NCBI RefSeq assembly: GCF_018129965.1 | Contig: NZ_JAFCKW010000001.1 | Span: 434,001 to 498,000 of the forward strand | Length of the DNA stretch: 64,000 bases | Direction: 5' to 3' | Source of the DNA: Bradyrhizobium diazoefficiens | GTDB taxonomy: Bacteria; Pseudomonadota; Alphaproteobacteria; Rhizobiales; Xanthobacteraceae | Shown here: positions 27,263 to 35,463 of the stretch, piece by piece | Layout of the letters: the number at the start of each line of letters is the position of its first letter | Position numbering within the stretch: the first letter of the stretch is position 1 | Made by a program: the position numbers and the translations under genes | The notes under the pieces: model-generated | What the model was told of the DNA's origin: nothing | Seen by the model: the letters and a program-made list of their open reading frames with translations, nothing else | Databases searched by the model: none

Positions 27263-28840
27263 TCATTGAAACCGGTACGTCACCCCGAACGTCGCCAGAT
27301 GCGAGCGCATCGCGACGTCGTAGGTGTTCACGGACGGATTGAAGTCGGGAATGGTGCTCGACCGTGCGACGGTGAAGGCCGTTTTGCCGTAATCGGCATA
27401 TCGGTATTCGGCGCGTGCCAACCAGTTGCCCCACAGCGCGGTCTCGACGCCGCCACCCACCGTCCATCCCGTCTTTGTGGTGGACTGGCTGATGATCCCC
27501 GGCGACAGGCCGAAGAATCCGGGGCAGAAGACACTGGTACAGGTCGAGGTCAGCTCGAAGTTCTGCCACGCCACGCCGCCGGTGGCATACAGCATGGTCC
27601 GCGGATTGACGAGATAGCCGCCGCGTAGCCGCAACGACGCGTCCCACCTGTTGCGGATCGACAGGCTTTCGCCGGGCGACTGGGAGTCCGCAAGGAAGAT
27701 GCTGGTGAAACCTTCTCGCCTGGTGGTGCGGTCGGCGAACCCGACATCGCCTTCGACGCCCACGATCCATTGCGGCGCGAGCTGCCAGAGATAGCCGGCA
27801 TACGGGCTCGCGCGGAACGCGGTGTTATCCATCGGGCGATTGTTGGCGCGCTCGGTGAGATCGAAGGCCCCACCGCCGATCGTCTCCGACGTGGCGATCA
27901 GATCGGTGCGCGTCGCGCGCGCACCGAGGCCGAGGCCGGCATAGACGCCCGCCCAGGACGGCAGGATCGCAGCCTGCGCGGCCAGCGGATGCGCGCGGCC
28001 GATGACAGGCTCGCCGAACTTGTAGGCGAGGCCGACGCTCGCCGTGTGGGTTGCGAGCCTGGCATCGAAATTCTGGACGGTGAGCGCGGGTCCCGCAGTC
28101 GCCGTGCGCGCAATGGCGAAATGGGCCGTACCGAAATCGGCATAGCGATATTCGCCGCGCAGCAGCCAGTTGCCCCACAACGCCGTCTCGAGGCCGCCGC
28201 CGAGTGTCCAGCCGGTCCTGGTGGTGGCGTTCGACACCACCGCGGGTGCCACGCCGTTGCCGGTGCAGATGAGGGTGACGCAGGTCGAGGTGATGTCGTA
28301 ATGCTGCCAGGCAAGGCCCCCGGTGGCATAGATCAGCGTCGTCGGCGTCAGCAGATAGCCGGCGCGCCCGCGCAAGCTCGCATCCCAGGTGGTTTTGACC
28401 GCGAGGCCATCGGCCAGATAAGTGGACGAGCCGAACACGGGCGTGCCGCGATAGCCGTCAAGCCGCGTGCTCTGGTCGCCGAAGCCGACATCGCCTTCGA
28501 TGCCGACGACCCAGTTCGGCGTAACCTGCCAGTTGTAACCGGCATAGGGATTGGCGCGAAAGCCGCTCCCGTTGAACGGCTGGCTCAGCACGCCGCCGGT
28601 GAGATCACGGGGAACGCCATCTTCCAGCACTGAGGTCGTGGTGAGATCGGCGCTGGTCGATCGGAAGCCGAGGCCGAGGCCGGCATAGAATCCGGTCCAC
28701 GACGATGTCGCGAGCGGCGGCGCCTTGGTGAACGGTTTCGGCGCGAGGTCGGCGGCCTGCGCGCCCCCCGCGAGAGCAAGCCCGAGTCCCGTCAGGCACC
28801 ACGCGGGGAGACTTCTTCGGCGGATCGGCGAACGCGGCAT
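27263..28840 (-). CDS. Outer membrane protein with two tandem beta-barrel domains
   Basis: A 525-residue protein with a signal peptide (cleaved after AQA) and two homologous halves, about residues 40-275 and 290-525. Paired segments include WTGFYAGLGLGFRST and WAGVYAGLGLGARAT; VVGIEGDVGFGDQSTR and IVGVEGDVGFADRTTR; TLGGGLETALWGNWLLRGEY and TVGGGVETALWGNWLARAEY. Each half resembles a whole rhizobial Omp25/31-type eight-stranded barrel. The first half ends LAYKFG and the second ends in the canonical C-terminal TYRFQ. Single-barrel relatives are common; a fused pair is less usual. Confidence 0.85.
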   Translation of the reverse strand: MPRSPIRRRSLPAWCLTGLGLALAGGAQAADLAPKPFTKAPPLATSSWTGFYAGLGLGFRSTSADLTTTSVLEDGVPRDLTGGVLSQPFNGSGFRANPYAGYNWQVTPNWVVGIEGDVGFGDQSTRLDGYRGTPVFGSSTYLADGLAVKTTWDASLRGRAGYLLTPTTLIYATGGLAWQHYDITSTCVTLICTGNGVAPAVVSNATTRTGWTLGGGLETALWGNWLLRGEYRYADFGTAHFAIARTATAGPALTVQNFDARLATHTASVGLAYKFGEPVIGRAHPLAAQAAILPSWAGVYAGLGLGARATRTDLIATSETIGGGAFDLTERANNRPMDNTAFRASPYAGYLWQLAPQWIVGVEGDVGFADRTTRREGFTSIFLADSQSPGESLSIRNRWDASLRLRGGYLVNPRTMLYATGGVAWQNFELTSTCTSVFCPGFFGLSPGIISQSTTKTGWTVGGGVETALWGNWLARAEYRYADYGKTAFTVARSSTIPDFNPSVNTYDVAMRSHLATFGVTYRFQ

Positions 28841-28971
28841 GTCTGGCCTCTGTCGGCAGCGGGATTCTCGACTCAGAGAATCCCTACCGTGACCACACCG
28901 GCTCGCTCGTCCTTCGAACGGAGGAGGCCTCCTGCAATCTCTGGAGATGTTGCAGGAACAGCACGGTCCGC

Positions 28972-29406
28972 CTACTTCATCGTGATCGCAAGTCCGCTCA
29001 GATCGGCATTCGCCATCAGGCCGACTTGCGTGCCGCTCAGTTCCAGCACAGCGCCCTTCTGGTTGCTGAGCACGATGGCGCGGGCGCCGCGGCCGACCGC
29101 GATGCCGGCACCGGCGGCGCCGTAGACGCCGGCGACGTCGGAGGGACGGTTGATGTTGGAGACGCGGCCGCGCAGCACGGTCTTGGAACCGCCGAAGACG
29201 AGGCCGTAATCGAGCCCGCCGGTGGAGAGCGCGTAGGAGCGGCCGCGGAAGTTCAGCACGCCGGAGCCGCCGGAACCGCCGATGATCCAGCCCGCCTTGT
29301 AGATCGTCAGCACCACGGTGCCGCCGTCGGCCAGCGCCGAACTGGTGAGGCCGGCCAGCGCGGCCATGGCGAGCAGCGCGGCGCGAAGGGAGGAAGCGAT
29401 CTTCAT
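28972..29406 (-). CDS. Exported Gly-rich hypothetical protein
   Basis: A 144-residue protein with a signal peptide (MKIASSLRAALLAMAALAGL, cleaved after ALA). The mature part is a string of Gly/Ala-rich beta strands: GGSGGSGVLNFRGRSYALST, then LDYGLVFGGSKTVLRGRVSN and VYGAAGAGIAVGRGARAIVL. The pattern is reminiscent of the DUF1134/EipA and SYLF type exported proteins, but I cannot make a firm family call. Predicted periplasmic. Confidence 0.65.
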   Translation of the reverse strand: MKIASSLRAALLAMAALAGLTSSALADGGTVVLTIYKAGWIIGGSGGSGVLNFRGRSYALSTGGLDYGLVFGGSKTVLRGRVSNINRPSDVAGVYGAAGAGIAVGRGARAIVLSNQKGAVLELSGTQVGLMANADLSGLAITMK

Positions 29407-29941
29407 GGGTGTCTCCGGGGGCTATTTTTCAAGGAGGGATCGAATCAGACGCCGCGAATGTATCCGATGGATCAGGGCGGCAACATGATGGGATCTGCGT
29501 GAGGCATGGCCTCTCGCAACACGCCCGACTGTCATCGCCCGGTTCGACCGGGCGATCCGGTACTGCGAGGGGCCGTAAGAAGCGGAGAGGCTGCGGCGTA
29601 CTCGATGACTCGGTCAAGCCGGGGCATGACAGCGGAATTTGGGGCGGCAACATGATGGGGGGCGGCGGTCCAGCGGGGGCTTGTCATGGCCGCGCAGCGG
29701 GACAAGCCCGGCCATGACGGCGTGGAAGCTTCGCGCCCATCACACACGCCATGACCACCCTGCCATTCTGCGCCTGTATTGCCCGACGGAGCAAGCAATA
29801 ATTTCTTTTTCACCGAAATGCAAAAAAAGCTCAGTAATTTCGGTCCGTGTCCTACTGTGCATGGGGTTGTTTTCGCATTTGTATTGGAGCGCGCCTCGCC
29901 TGCCGCTACGCTCGTGCAAAGCAGCCCGTCCGAGGTGATCC
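29407..29941. repeat. Gene-free intergenic region with nested repeats
   Basis: A 535-bp gap. A perfect 18-bp direct repeat, GGGCGGCAACATGATGGG, occurs at 29475-29492 and 29642-29659. Between the copies lies a CATCGCCCGGTTCGACCGGG-type inverted repeat (29531-29632), related to 21500 and 48687. From 29683 to 29720 there is a CTTGTCATGGCCGCGCAGCG type element. The last 150 bp are AT-richer and probably hold the RidA promoter. No convincing ORF. Confidence 0.7.
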
Positions 29942-30328
29942 ATGCCGATCCAGCATTTCGCGGCCCCGCCGCATGTGAAGGCGCCGCCGCTGTCGTTTGC
30001 GACACGCGTCGGCGATCTCCTGTTCGTCTCCGGCATTCCCGGCTTCGACGCCAATGGCGCGCTGCCCGACGGCTTCGAGGCGCAGTTCGCCAATGTCGTC
30101 GTCAACATCCGCAGGGTGCTCGACGAGGCCGGCGCGACCGTCCGCGACCTTGCCAAGGTCAACGTGCTGCTGACCCGCGCCTCAGACGTCGCCGCCATGA
30201 ACGCGCTCTATGCCGGCGCCTTCGGCCCGCCGCCCTACCCCGCCCGTACCACCTGCGTGGTGCACGCGCTGCCCGATCCGAAGATGCTGATCGAGATCGA
30301 GGCGGTGGCTTCGCTGGCACGAGGATAG
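29942..30328 (+). CDS. RidA/YjgF family enamine/imine deaminase
   Basis: A 128-residue protein of the RidA family. It has DLLFVSGIPGFDANGALPDG, VVVNIRRVLDEAGATVRDL followed by AKVNVLL, the conserved Arg in YPARTTCVVHALPDPKMLIE and a terminal IEIEAVASL. RidA enzymes hydrolyse reactive imines from PLP enzymes. The Arg/Glu pair needed for catalysis appears to be present. It is a stand-alone gene in a repeat-rich region. Confidence 0.9.
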   Translation: MPIQHFAAPPHVKAPPLSFATRVGDLLFVSGIPGFDANGALPDGFEAQFANVVVNIRRVLDEAGATVRDLAKVNVLLTRASDVAAMNALYAGAFGPPPYPARTTCVVHALPDPKMLIEIEAVASLARG

Positions 30329-30436
30329 TTCAAGGGGTGGGCACCTGACATATCCGTGATCGACCGCCGCCCGCCTTGCCAGCCGCACCATTTTGCCGCA
30401 CCAGTTCCTTCTCGCCGTCCCATCAGGAGATTTTTC

Positions 30437-30697
30437 ATGCGTCGCGTTCTCGCCCTGTGTGCCGTTGCCGGCATCGCAAGTTCCTTGTTTGCCATGCCCG
30501 CGTCCGCGGCGCCCGGCTATTACGTGATCCGCTGGGACAACACCGGCATCTGCCAGGTCTGGAACGAGGACCTGAAGTACAAGCCGTTACAGTGGGGCGC
30601 CTCGACCTACAAGATCGTCAGCAAGCCGCTGCCGACCTTCTCGGCCGCGTCCGACCTCCAGATCAAGCTGCGCGCGGAGCGCCGCTGCACGCTCTGA
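30437..30697 (+). CDS. Small exported protein (paralogue A)
   Basis: An 86-residue protein: signal peptide (MRRVLALCAVAGIASSLFAM, cleaved after ASA), then APGYYVIRWDNTGICQVWNE and a tail ending LRAERRCTL. Two Cys residues, one near the start and one at the end, may form a disulfide. It is a paralogue of the gene at 30938, with which it shares YxxIRWxxxGICQxW. AGGAGA precedes the ATG. The function is unknown. Confidence 0.75.
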   Translation: MRRVLALCAVAGIASSLFAMPASAAPGYYVIRWDNTGICQVWNEDLKYKPLQWGASTYKIVSKPLPTFSAASDLQIKLRAERRCTL

Positions 30698-30937
30698 GCG
30701 TCACGCGACAGATCGAATTCCGGGGGGCGGTCCGCGCGAGCGGGCCGCCCTTTCCGTTTGCGACGTGCCGCCGGCTCCGGCGGCTGAAATCAGCCGTTCG
30801 TCCGCCCGCCGTTTGAACCTGTCTTGCGCACGGAACTACTCACCCTTGTCCGGGGCGACCCCTTGGAAGCGTCCCGCGCCACCCCTCCCCGTCATTGCCG
30901 GGAGGTGCATCACATCTTTCATTTTGAGGAGCTGATC

Positions 30938-31189
30938 ATGCGTCGTATGTCCGTGCTGTGCGCAGCCATCGGTCTTGCCGTCACCGCCTTCGTCGCCGCG
31001 AGCCCGGCCGAAGCCGGCTATCATCTGATCCGGTGGCAGGACAGCGGCATCTGCCAGATCTGGGACGAGAGCATCCCGACCACGCCATGGCCCGCGGGCT
31101 ATCACCGTGCCAGCGTGACCGTGGCGACCTTCCTCGACGCGCTGGCCATCAAGGAGGATGCGCTCAAGCACGGCCACTGCAAGTGGTAG
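30938..31189 (+). CDS. Small exported protein (paralogue B)
   Basis: An 83-residue protein with a signal peptide (MRRMSVLCAAIGLAVTAFVA, cleaved near AEA) and a mature part GYHLIRWQDSGICQIWDESI, ending KHGHCKW. It repeats the design of the gene 240 bp upstream: YxLIRWxxSGICQxW at the start and a lone Cys close to the C-terminus. The GAGGAG site fits ATG 30938. It is probably the product of a tandem duplication that then diverged. The function is unknown. Confidence 0.75.
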   Translation: MRRMSVLCAAIGLAVTAFVAASPAEAGYHLIRWQDSGICQIWDESIPTTPWPAGYHRASVTVATFLDALAIKEDALKHGHCKW

Positions 31190-31214
31190 GAGTTCGATCG
31201 GCGGACGACAAGCG

Positions 31215-31256
31215 CCGGGCAAGGATGCTGCACTAGCATCCTTGCCCGGTTGCGTT
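31215..31256 (+). terminator. Strong hairpin terminator after paralogue B
   Basis: A perfect 15-bp stem CCGGGCAAGGATGCT / AGCATCCTTGCCCGG around a GCACT loop, followed by TTGCGTTT. It lies 25 bp after the stop codon and 30 bp before the next ATG, so it may partially separate the two transcripts. Confidence 0.8.
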
Positions 31257-31283
31257 TCCATCCAACGCTCGCGGAATCAATCG

Positions 31284-31922
31284 ATGCGCAAGTTCACCAC
31301 GACGGTTTCTGTCCTTGGCGCATCGCTCGCCCTCCTCTTCACGGCGCAGGCGCAGGCCCCGCAATCCTTCCGGGTGATCTCGCCGATCTTTGGCCAGCTC
31401 GTCAGCTTTGCGATGCCGTCGCATTTCGTCGCGGTGTTCGAGAACACCAAGGGCGGTCACTACATCCGCGAGGCCGTGCTCAAGGGCGAGACGCCGGAGC
31501 GATGGACGCAGATGATCACGGTGACAGGCGAGAAGGGCATGACGCTGACGCCCGGTAGCTCGCCGGAGAAATTCGCGGGCGCGATCGCCGGCGGCTTCAA
31601 ATCGGCCTGCCCCGACAGCTTCGCGGCAAGACCGTTCGGCGCCCTGACGTTCGGCCGCTTCGAGGGCTTCGGTGCCGTGATCGGCTGCGGCCGCGTCGAC
31701 AGCGGCCCGACCCGGCACAGCGAGACCGCGCTGCTGATCACGCTGAAGGGCGCCACCGACTATTACACCATCCAATGGGCCGAGCGCGGCCCCGAAAGCG
31801 ACGAGCCGCCCGTCAATGACGAGAGATGGCAGGCGCGCCTGCGCGATCTGAGCCCGATCGATCTCTGCCCGATTGTAACAGGCGAAGCCGCGCCCTATCC
31901 GAGCTGCGTCGACAAGAGCTGA
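31284..31922 (+). CDS. Exported hypothetical protein
   Basis: A 212-residue periplasmic protein of unknown function. The signal peptide (MRKFTTTVSVLGASLALLFT) is cleaved near AQA. The mature part is a mixed alpha/beta domain: SFRVISPIFGQLVSFAMPSH, FVAVFENTKGG, WTQMITVTGEKG and FGRFEGFGAVIGCGRVDSGP. It contains three Cys residues in the second half and ends with a Cys-containing tail. The start at 31284 is chosen because the hydrophobic signal begins there; an upstream in-frame start lies inside the previous gene. Confidence 0.7.
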   Translation: MRKFTTTVSVLGASLALLFTAQAQAPQSFRVISPIFGQLVSFAMPSHFVAVFENTKGGHYIREAVLKGETPERWTQMITVTGEKGMTLTPGSSPEKFAGAIAGGFKSACPDSFAARPFGALTFGRFEGFGAVIGCGRVDSGPTRHSETALLITLKGATDYYTIQWAERGPESDEPPVNDERWQARLRDLSPIDLCPIVTGEAAPYPSCVDKS

Positions 31923-31943
31923 GTTCGTCTTGTTCGAAATTCG

Positions 31944-32034
31944 CAGGGTGGGCAAAGCGAAGCGTGCCCACCGTTTCATGCTCGGAGAAATGAAGATGAT
32001 GGGCACGGCGCAAGCGCACCTTTGCCCACCCTAC
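31944..32034. repeat. GTAGGGTGG inverted repeat, copy 2
   Basis: CAGGGTGGGCAAAGCGAAGC and CGCACCTTTGCCCACCCTAC flank a 40-bp centre with GTGCCCACC and GGGCACGGC inner arms. It has the same design as copies 1 and 3 and lies between convergent genes. Confidence 0.8.
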
Positions 32035-32052
32035 GCGATGCGTGTCCTGCGC

Positions 32053-32538
32053 TCACGCGTCCTTGTATGCGCCGGGATGGATCAGCATGTCCCGCGCGGC
32101 GGCGAGTTCGATGAAAGCCTGCGCGTTGCCGCCCTGGTCGGGATGCGTGCCCTTGGCGGCGCGTCGATAGGCCTGGTTGATGTCCTCGCAGGTGAGCTGC
32201 ACGGCGAGCGGCAGGCCGAGCATCCTGCGGGCGCGATCCTCGCTGGACAGTTTCTTCGGCCTGGCGTTGCGGCGGCCGAAGCGCGGCGCGGTCAGATCAT
32301 GCACGACCTCGAGGATCACGCCGATGCGTCGCTGGGTCGCCAGCGTGATGCTGCGATCGTCGTTGTCCGCGGCCTGACGCAGCACCGGCAGCGCCTGCTC
32401 GGCCGCCTGCCGCAGCGTGGCATCCGTGCTCATCCGCGCGATCTCGGCCACGAGCCGGCCCGCCTCGGCCCAATCGGCGTCGTCCGCCGACCGCAGGCGC
32501 TCGAGCGCCAGTTTCCAGGATTCAAGCCGTTCCATCAT
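32053..32538 (-). CDS. J-domain protein (C-terminal DnaJ-like domain)
   Basis: A 161-residue protein. Residues 1-60 are a helical, Arg/Glu-rich segment. The C-terminus carries a J-domain core, INQAYRRAAKGTHPDQGGNA, with the HPD tripeptide that stimulates DnaK, followed by FIELAAARDML. Such short proteins with a terminal J domain are usually specialised co-chaperones. ATG 32538 is preferred to a TTG at 32556. Partner and client are unknown. Confidence 0.8.
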   Translation of the reverse strand: MMERLESWKLALERLRSADDADWAEAGRLVAEIARMSTDATLRQAAEQALPVLRQAADNDDRSITLATQRRIGVILEVVHDLTAPRFGRRNARPKKLSSEDRARRMLGLPLAVQLTCEDINQAYRRAAKGTHPDQGGNAQAFIELAAARDMLIHPGAYKDA

Positions 32539-32649
32539 GCGCGCAACGTTTAGCAATCAGGATCACTATGCCAAGCCGGCCGTTTCCGACGTCTTAATTT
32601 CGAGTTAGCCTTTCATGAAACTTAGAAACGAATCCGGGAGAAAATTGTC

Positions 32650-33417
32650 ATGGCCTTGCTCGCAAACCACATCGCCGTCGTCACGGGCGCCGGCTCCGGC
32701 ATCGGCCGGGCGATCGCGGCCGGCTATGCGCGCGAGGGCGCACAGGTGGTGCTGCTCGACGTCAACGCCGACACCGTCGCGGAGGCCGCCCAGGAGATCC
32801 GCAAGGCCGGCGGCAAGGCCGAGAGTTTTGCGCTCGATGTGACCCAACGGGATGATTGCTTCGCGCTGGCAAAGCAGGTCGCGGACACGGTCGGGCAGGT
32901 CTCGATCCTCGTCAACAATGCCGGCATCACCCGCCGTAACGCCTTCACGGCCGAGACCGAGACGGTCGCGAAGGACTGGAACGACATCATCTCGCTCAAT
33001 CTCAATGGCGTCTTCAATGTAACGCAGGCGTTCCTCGCGCCACTGCGCGCGAGCAAGGGCCGCATCGTCAATATCGGCTCGATCCAGTCCTTCGTGCATC
33101 TGCGCACGCCGAGTTCGGCGGCGTATACGACGTCGAAACACGGCGTGCTCGGCTTCACCAAGGCGCTCGCGGTCGAACTCGGCAAGGACGGCGTGCGCGT
33201 CAATGCGATCGGGCCCGGCTTCATCGAGACCAACATCAACGCCAATGTGCGCGCGACCAATCCGGCGCTGGTGCAGGCCTTCGTCGATCACACCCCGCTG
33301 GCGCGCACCGGCAAGCCCGAGGACATCGTGGGCCCCGCGATCTTCCTGGCCTCGGATCAGTCGGCCTATGTCACGGGCACGATCCTGATGGTGGATGGCG
33401 GATACCGGACGGTGTGA
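32650..33417 (+). CDS. SDR-family dehydrogenase/reductase
   Basis: A 255-residue classical short-chain dehydrogenase. The cofactor motif is TGAGSGIGRAIAAGYAREGA, and the Asp in LLDVNA suggests NAD(H) preference. NNAGIT, the catalytic Ser in VNIGSIQSF, and YTTSKHG (YxxxK) are all present, with a normal C-terminal AIGPGFIETNI and VDGGY. Resembles gluconate or 3-oxoacyl reductase-like members (KduD-type); the substrate cannot be assigned. ATG 32650 is well placed. Confidence 0.9.
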   Translation: MALLANHIAVVTGAGSGIGRAIAAGYAREGAQVVLLDVNADTVAEAAQEIRKAGGKAESFALDVTQRDDCFALAKQVADTVGQVSILVNNAGITRRNAFTAETETVAKDWNDIISLNLNGVFNVTQAFLAPLRASKGRIVNIGSIQSFVHLRTPSSAAYTTSKHGVLGFTKALAVELGKDGVRVNAIGPGFIETNINANVRATNPALVQAFVDHTPLARTGKPEDIVGPAIFLASDQSAYVTGTILMVDGGYRTV

Positions 33418-33605
33418 GCGGGCCGCAGTCACGCGCCTCGTGCCAATCGCGGCGCCTTCGCGGCATTCCCGAGGTCATCTCGTGCGATGGCCCGCTTTTA
33501 ACCTTCCGTTAACCAAACCCGCCCACCGTAGATCTACGGCTTGGGGGTCGTTTGTTCTCGATCGCTTCCAACGATGGAAGCGGGCGTTGATCGGGAGGTG
33601 TGTTG

Positions 33606-33854
33606 GTGACCACTATTCATGTCGCAGCGTCCGAGCCGGGCGCGCAATTCCTGAGCCCCAACCAGATCGTTCCGCTGCTGATCGGCGCGACCCTCGACGA
33701 GGTCGAGCGCGAGCTCGTGCTCCAGACTCTCGCGCGCTGCGACGGCAACCGCACGCGGGCGTCGCGCGTGCTCGGCCTGTCGGTGCGCACGCTGCGCAAC
33801 AAGATCAGGATCTATGCGGCCTGCGGAATCGCCGTGCCCGCGTATCACGACTAG
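33606..33854 (+). CDS. Fis-type helix-turn-helix protein
   Basis: An 82-residue protein whose C-terminal half is a Fis-type DNA-binding domain: LVLQTLARCDGNRTRASRVL followed by GLSVRTLRNKIRIYAA. This is the same HTH as at the end of NtrC/FlbD-type activators, but without the ATPase, so it may be a stand-alone regulator. The start GTG 33606 is chosen for its spacing to GGAGGT. Its 3' end overlaps the convergent membrane protein gene by 50 bp. Confidence 0.8.
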   Translation: MTTIHVAASEPGAQFLSPNQIVPLLIGATLDEVERELVLQTLARCDGNRTRASRVLGLSVRTLRNKIRIYAACGIAVPAYHD

Positions 33855-34092
33855 CGCGCGAGCATGCAAGGTAGACCGGTCGACCGGCGAGAACCGCCAG
33901 CGAGATGATCGCGACCGCTGCCGCGATCATCTCGATGGCGCGGAGCATGAAGGCCGTCAAGACAGCCCACGCCGCCTGCGGCTCCTCGGCGAACGCGACC
34001 GGCACGACATCAGGCACAAGCAGATGAGCAAGGCCGAGCGCCGCCGCAAGGATGACGGCCGACAGGCCGAAGATTTTCCACGCTGCGCGCAT
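33805..34092 (-). CDS. Small two-helix membrane protein
   Basis: A 95-residue protein with hydrophobic helices at about residues 6-27 and 45-67 (MLRAIEMIAAAVAIISLAVL), then a very basic tail. It is probably an inner membrane protein. The ATG at 34092 follows AGGGAGGGACCG. The last 50 bp are antisense to the Fis-like gene. No family is recognised. Confidence 0.6.
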   Translation of the reverse strand: MRAAWKIFGLSAVILAAALGLAHLLVPDVVPVAFAEEPQAAWAVLTAFMLRAIEMIAAAVAIISLAVLAGRPVYLACSRASRDTRARRFRRPHRS

Positions 34093-34249
34093 CGGTCCCT
34101 CCCTGCTTGGCTGTGGCCGCGTACCATCCAGTGACACGCCGCCACGGGCCGCCGGTTGATGTTGATCAAGCCGGTAGCGATGCGCTGCGCAATTGCTGCT
34201 GTCGTCAAACGCCGCTAAGTAGCTTGCTTCCGGTCAAGGGAGCAGTGGC

Positions 34250-34750
34250 GTGGCAGACGAACCGAAGAAACAGGGACCTCAGGGACCACGTGGGCGGCAG
34301 GGCGAGCCCGGACGGCCGGGACCGCAGGGTCATCCGGGCAAACGAGGGCCGGACGGCGTGCGCGGCAAGCCGGGCCCTCAGGGCAAGCCTGGCCCCGCCG
34401 GAAAGGCCGGTCCGCAAGGCAAGCCAGGCCTGCCGGGCAAGCCCGGTGAAGCCGGTCCGCGTGGACCCGTCGGACCGCAAGGGCCGGCAGGGCCGCAGGG
34501 CCCGCGCGGCGAGGCCGGACCGCCCGGCCAGCTGCCGTCGATCGAGCAGGTTCTGCCGTGGCTGGAGCAACTCTTCGACGCCTGGGACGAGCGCCGTCGC
34601 CAGCGCGAGATTGAAGCCGCCGAGCGCAAGGCGCTGGAGGACGCCGTGCTGGAAGCCGACGAGACGTTTGTCGATGACGAGAGCGACGACGGTGAATACG
34701 ACGAGCACCGAAAGAAGAAGAAAAAGAAGAAGCACGGCCACAAGGAGTAG
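34250..34750 (+). CDS. Collagen-like Gly-X-Y repeat protein
   Basis: A 166-residue protein. After MADEPKKQ comes an unbroken run of about 28 Gly-X-Y triplets (residues 9-92), rich in GPQ, GKP and GPR. A helical domain follows ([20 protein letters not shown] then [19 protein letters not shown]), then an acidic stretch and a lysine tail of seven Lys with GHKE. The helix-rich C-terminus could trimerise the collagen-like part. There is no signal peptide or anchor, so it may be cytoplasmic, which is odd for such proteins. The start is GTG 34250 after AAGGGAG. Confidence 0.8.
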   Translation: MADEPKKQGPQGPRGRQGEPGRPGPQGHPGKRGPDGVRGKPGPQGKPGPAGKAGPQGKPGLPGKPGEAGPRGPVGPQGPAGPQGPRGEAGPPGQLPSIEQVLPWLEQLFDAWDERRRQREIEAAERKALEDAVLEADETFVDDESDDGEYDEHRKKKKKKKHGHKE

Positions 34751-34759
34751 CCGGTACCT

Positions 34760-34975
34760 CTACCTCGTCGGATCCTTGCGCCGCGGCAGCATGCCCATGC
34801 GCTCGAACTGCCAGCGCATGGCGCGGTACCAGAGATAGCCGATCGCTGCGCCGCACAAGGCGGGGATCACGACGCTTGCGCTGCTGAACGAGCCGCTCCA
34901 CCACGTCATCCATGCAGTCCACAGCACCGTAAAGGCGACGGCACCTGCTTTGAGAGGAATGAGAGGGCGGTTCAT
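34760..34975 (-). CDS. Small two-helix membrane protein
   Basis: A 71-residue protein starting [20 protein letters not shown] with hydrophobic segments at about residues 8-27 and 33-50, then a short basic tail ([16 protein letters not shown]). Its ATG at 34975 is preferred over upstream in-frame starts. It is convergent with the collagen-like gene, ending 9 bp from it. The function is unknown. Confidence 0.55.
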   Translation of the reverse strand: MNRPLIPLKAGAVAFTVLWTAWMTWWSGSFSSASVVIPALCGAAIGYLWYRAMRWQFERMGMLPRRKDPTR

Positions 34976-35071
34976 GGTCGTGCTCCGGGCTGTCAAAACC
35001 CCGGCGAACATCATCGCAAGGCGAGACGCCTTGCACCGTGAGCCAGATCACGGTGCGATAGCGGGAACCGG

Positions 35072-35338
35072 CTAGCCGAACCGCAGCCGCGAGCGCTCCC
35101 TGGCCTTTTCCGCCTCGATCTCGCGGTCGCGCGCCGGCGCATGGGTATGCAGCGAGGTCAGCAGCTTTCGCGCGGCCTCCGAGACCTCGGCGACCGCGCG
35201 GTCGAATGCCGCCTCATTGGCCTGCGACGGCTTGTTGAAGCCGGACAGTTTTCGCACGAACTGGATCGCACTGGCGTGAATCTCGTCCTCCGTCGCCGGC
35301 GGCTCGAAATTGAACAGCGTCTTGATGTTGCGGCACAT
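35072..35338 (-). CDS. DUF2277 family protein
   Basis: An 88-residue protein starting MCRNIKTLFNFEPPATEDEI, which is highly characteristic of DUF2277. It is small, soluble and of unknown function, and found widely in bacteria as a stand-alone gene. An upstream in-frame start at 35383 is rejected because the family begins at MCRNIK. A 9-bp hairpin (35033-35056) follows it without a clear U-tract. Confidence 0.88.
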   Translation of the reverse strand: MCRNIKTLFNFEPPATEDEIHASAIQFVRKLSGFNKPSQANEAAFDRAVAEVSEAARKLLTSLHTHAPARDREIEAEKARERSRLRFG

Positions 35339-35463
35339 GCAGTCTCTCCCGATGGCTCCGTTTAAGACGATCGGCGGAGGCAAAATCCTACAGCCTTCCA
35401 GTCGCTTCTGTTAAGGTCCGCCGCAACGCGGCCGCACCTTACGGGCTGCACGGGGAGAGAAAC

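Noticed and set aside
35033..35056. Hairpin GCACCGTGA/TCACGGTGC as a terminator after DUF2277
   Set aside because: It lacks a U-tract in either direction, so it was not listed as a terminator.
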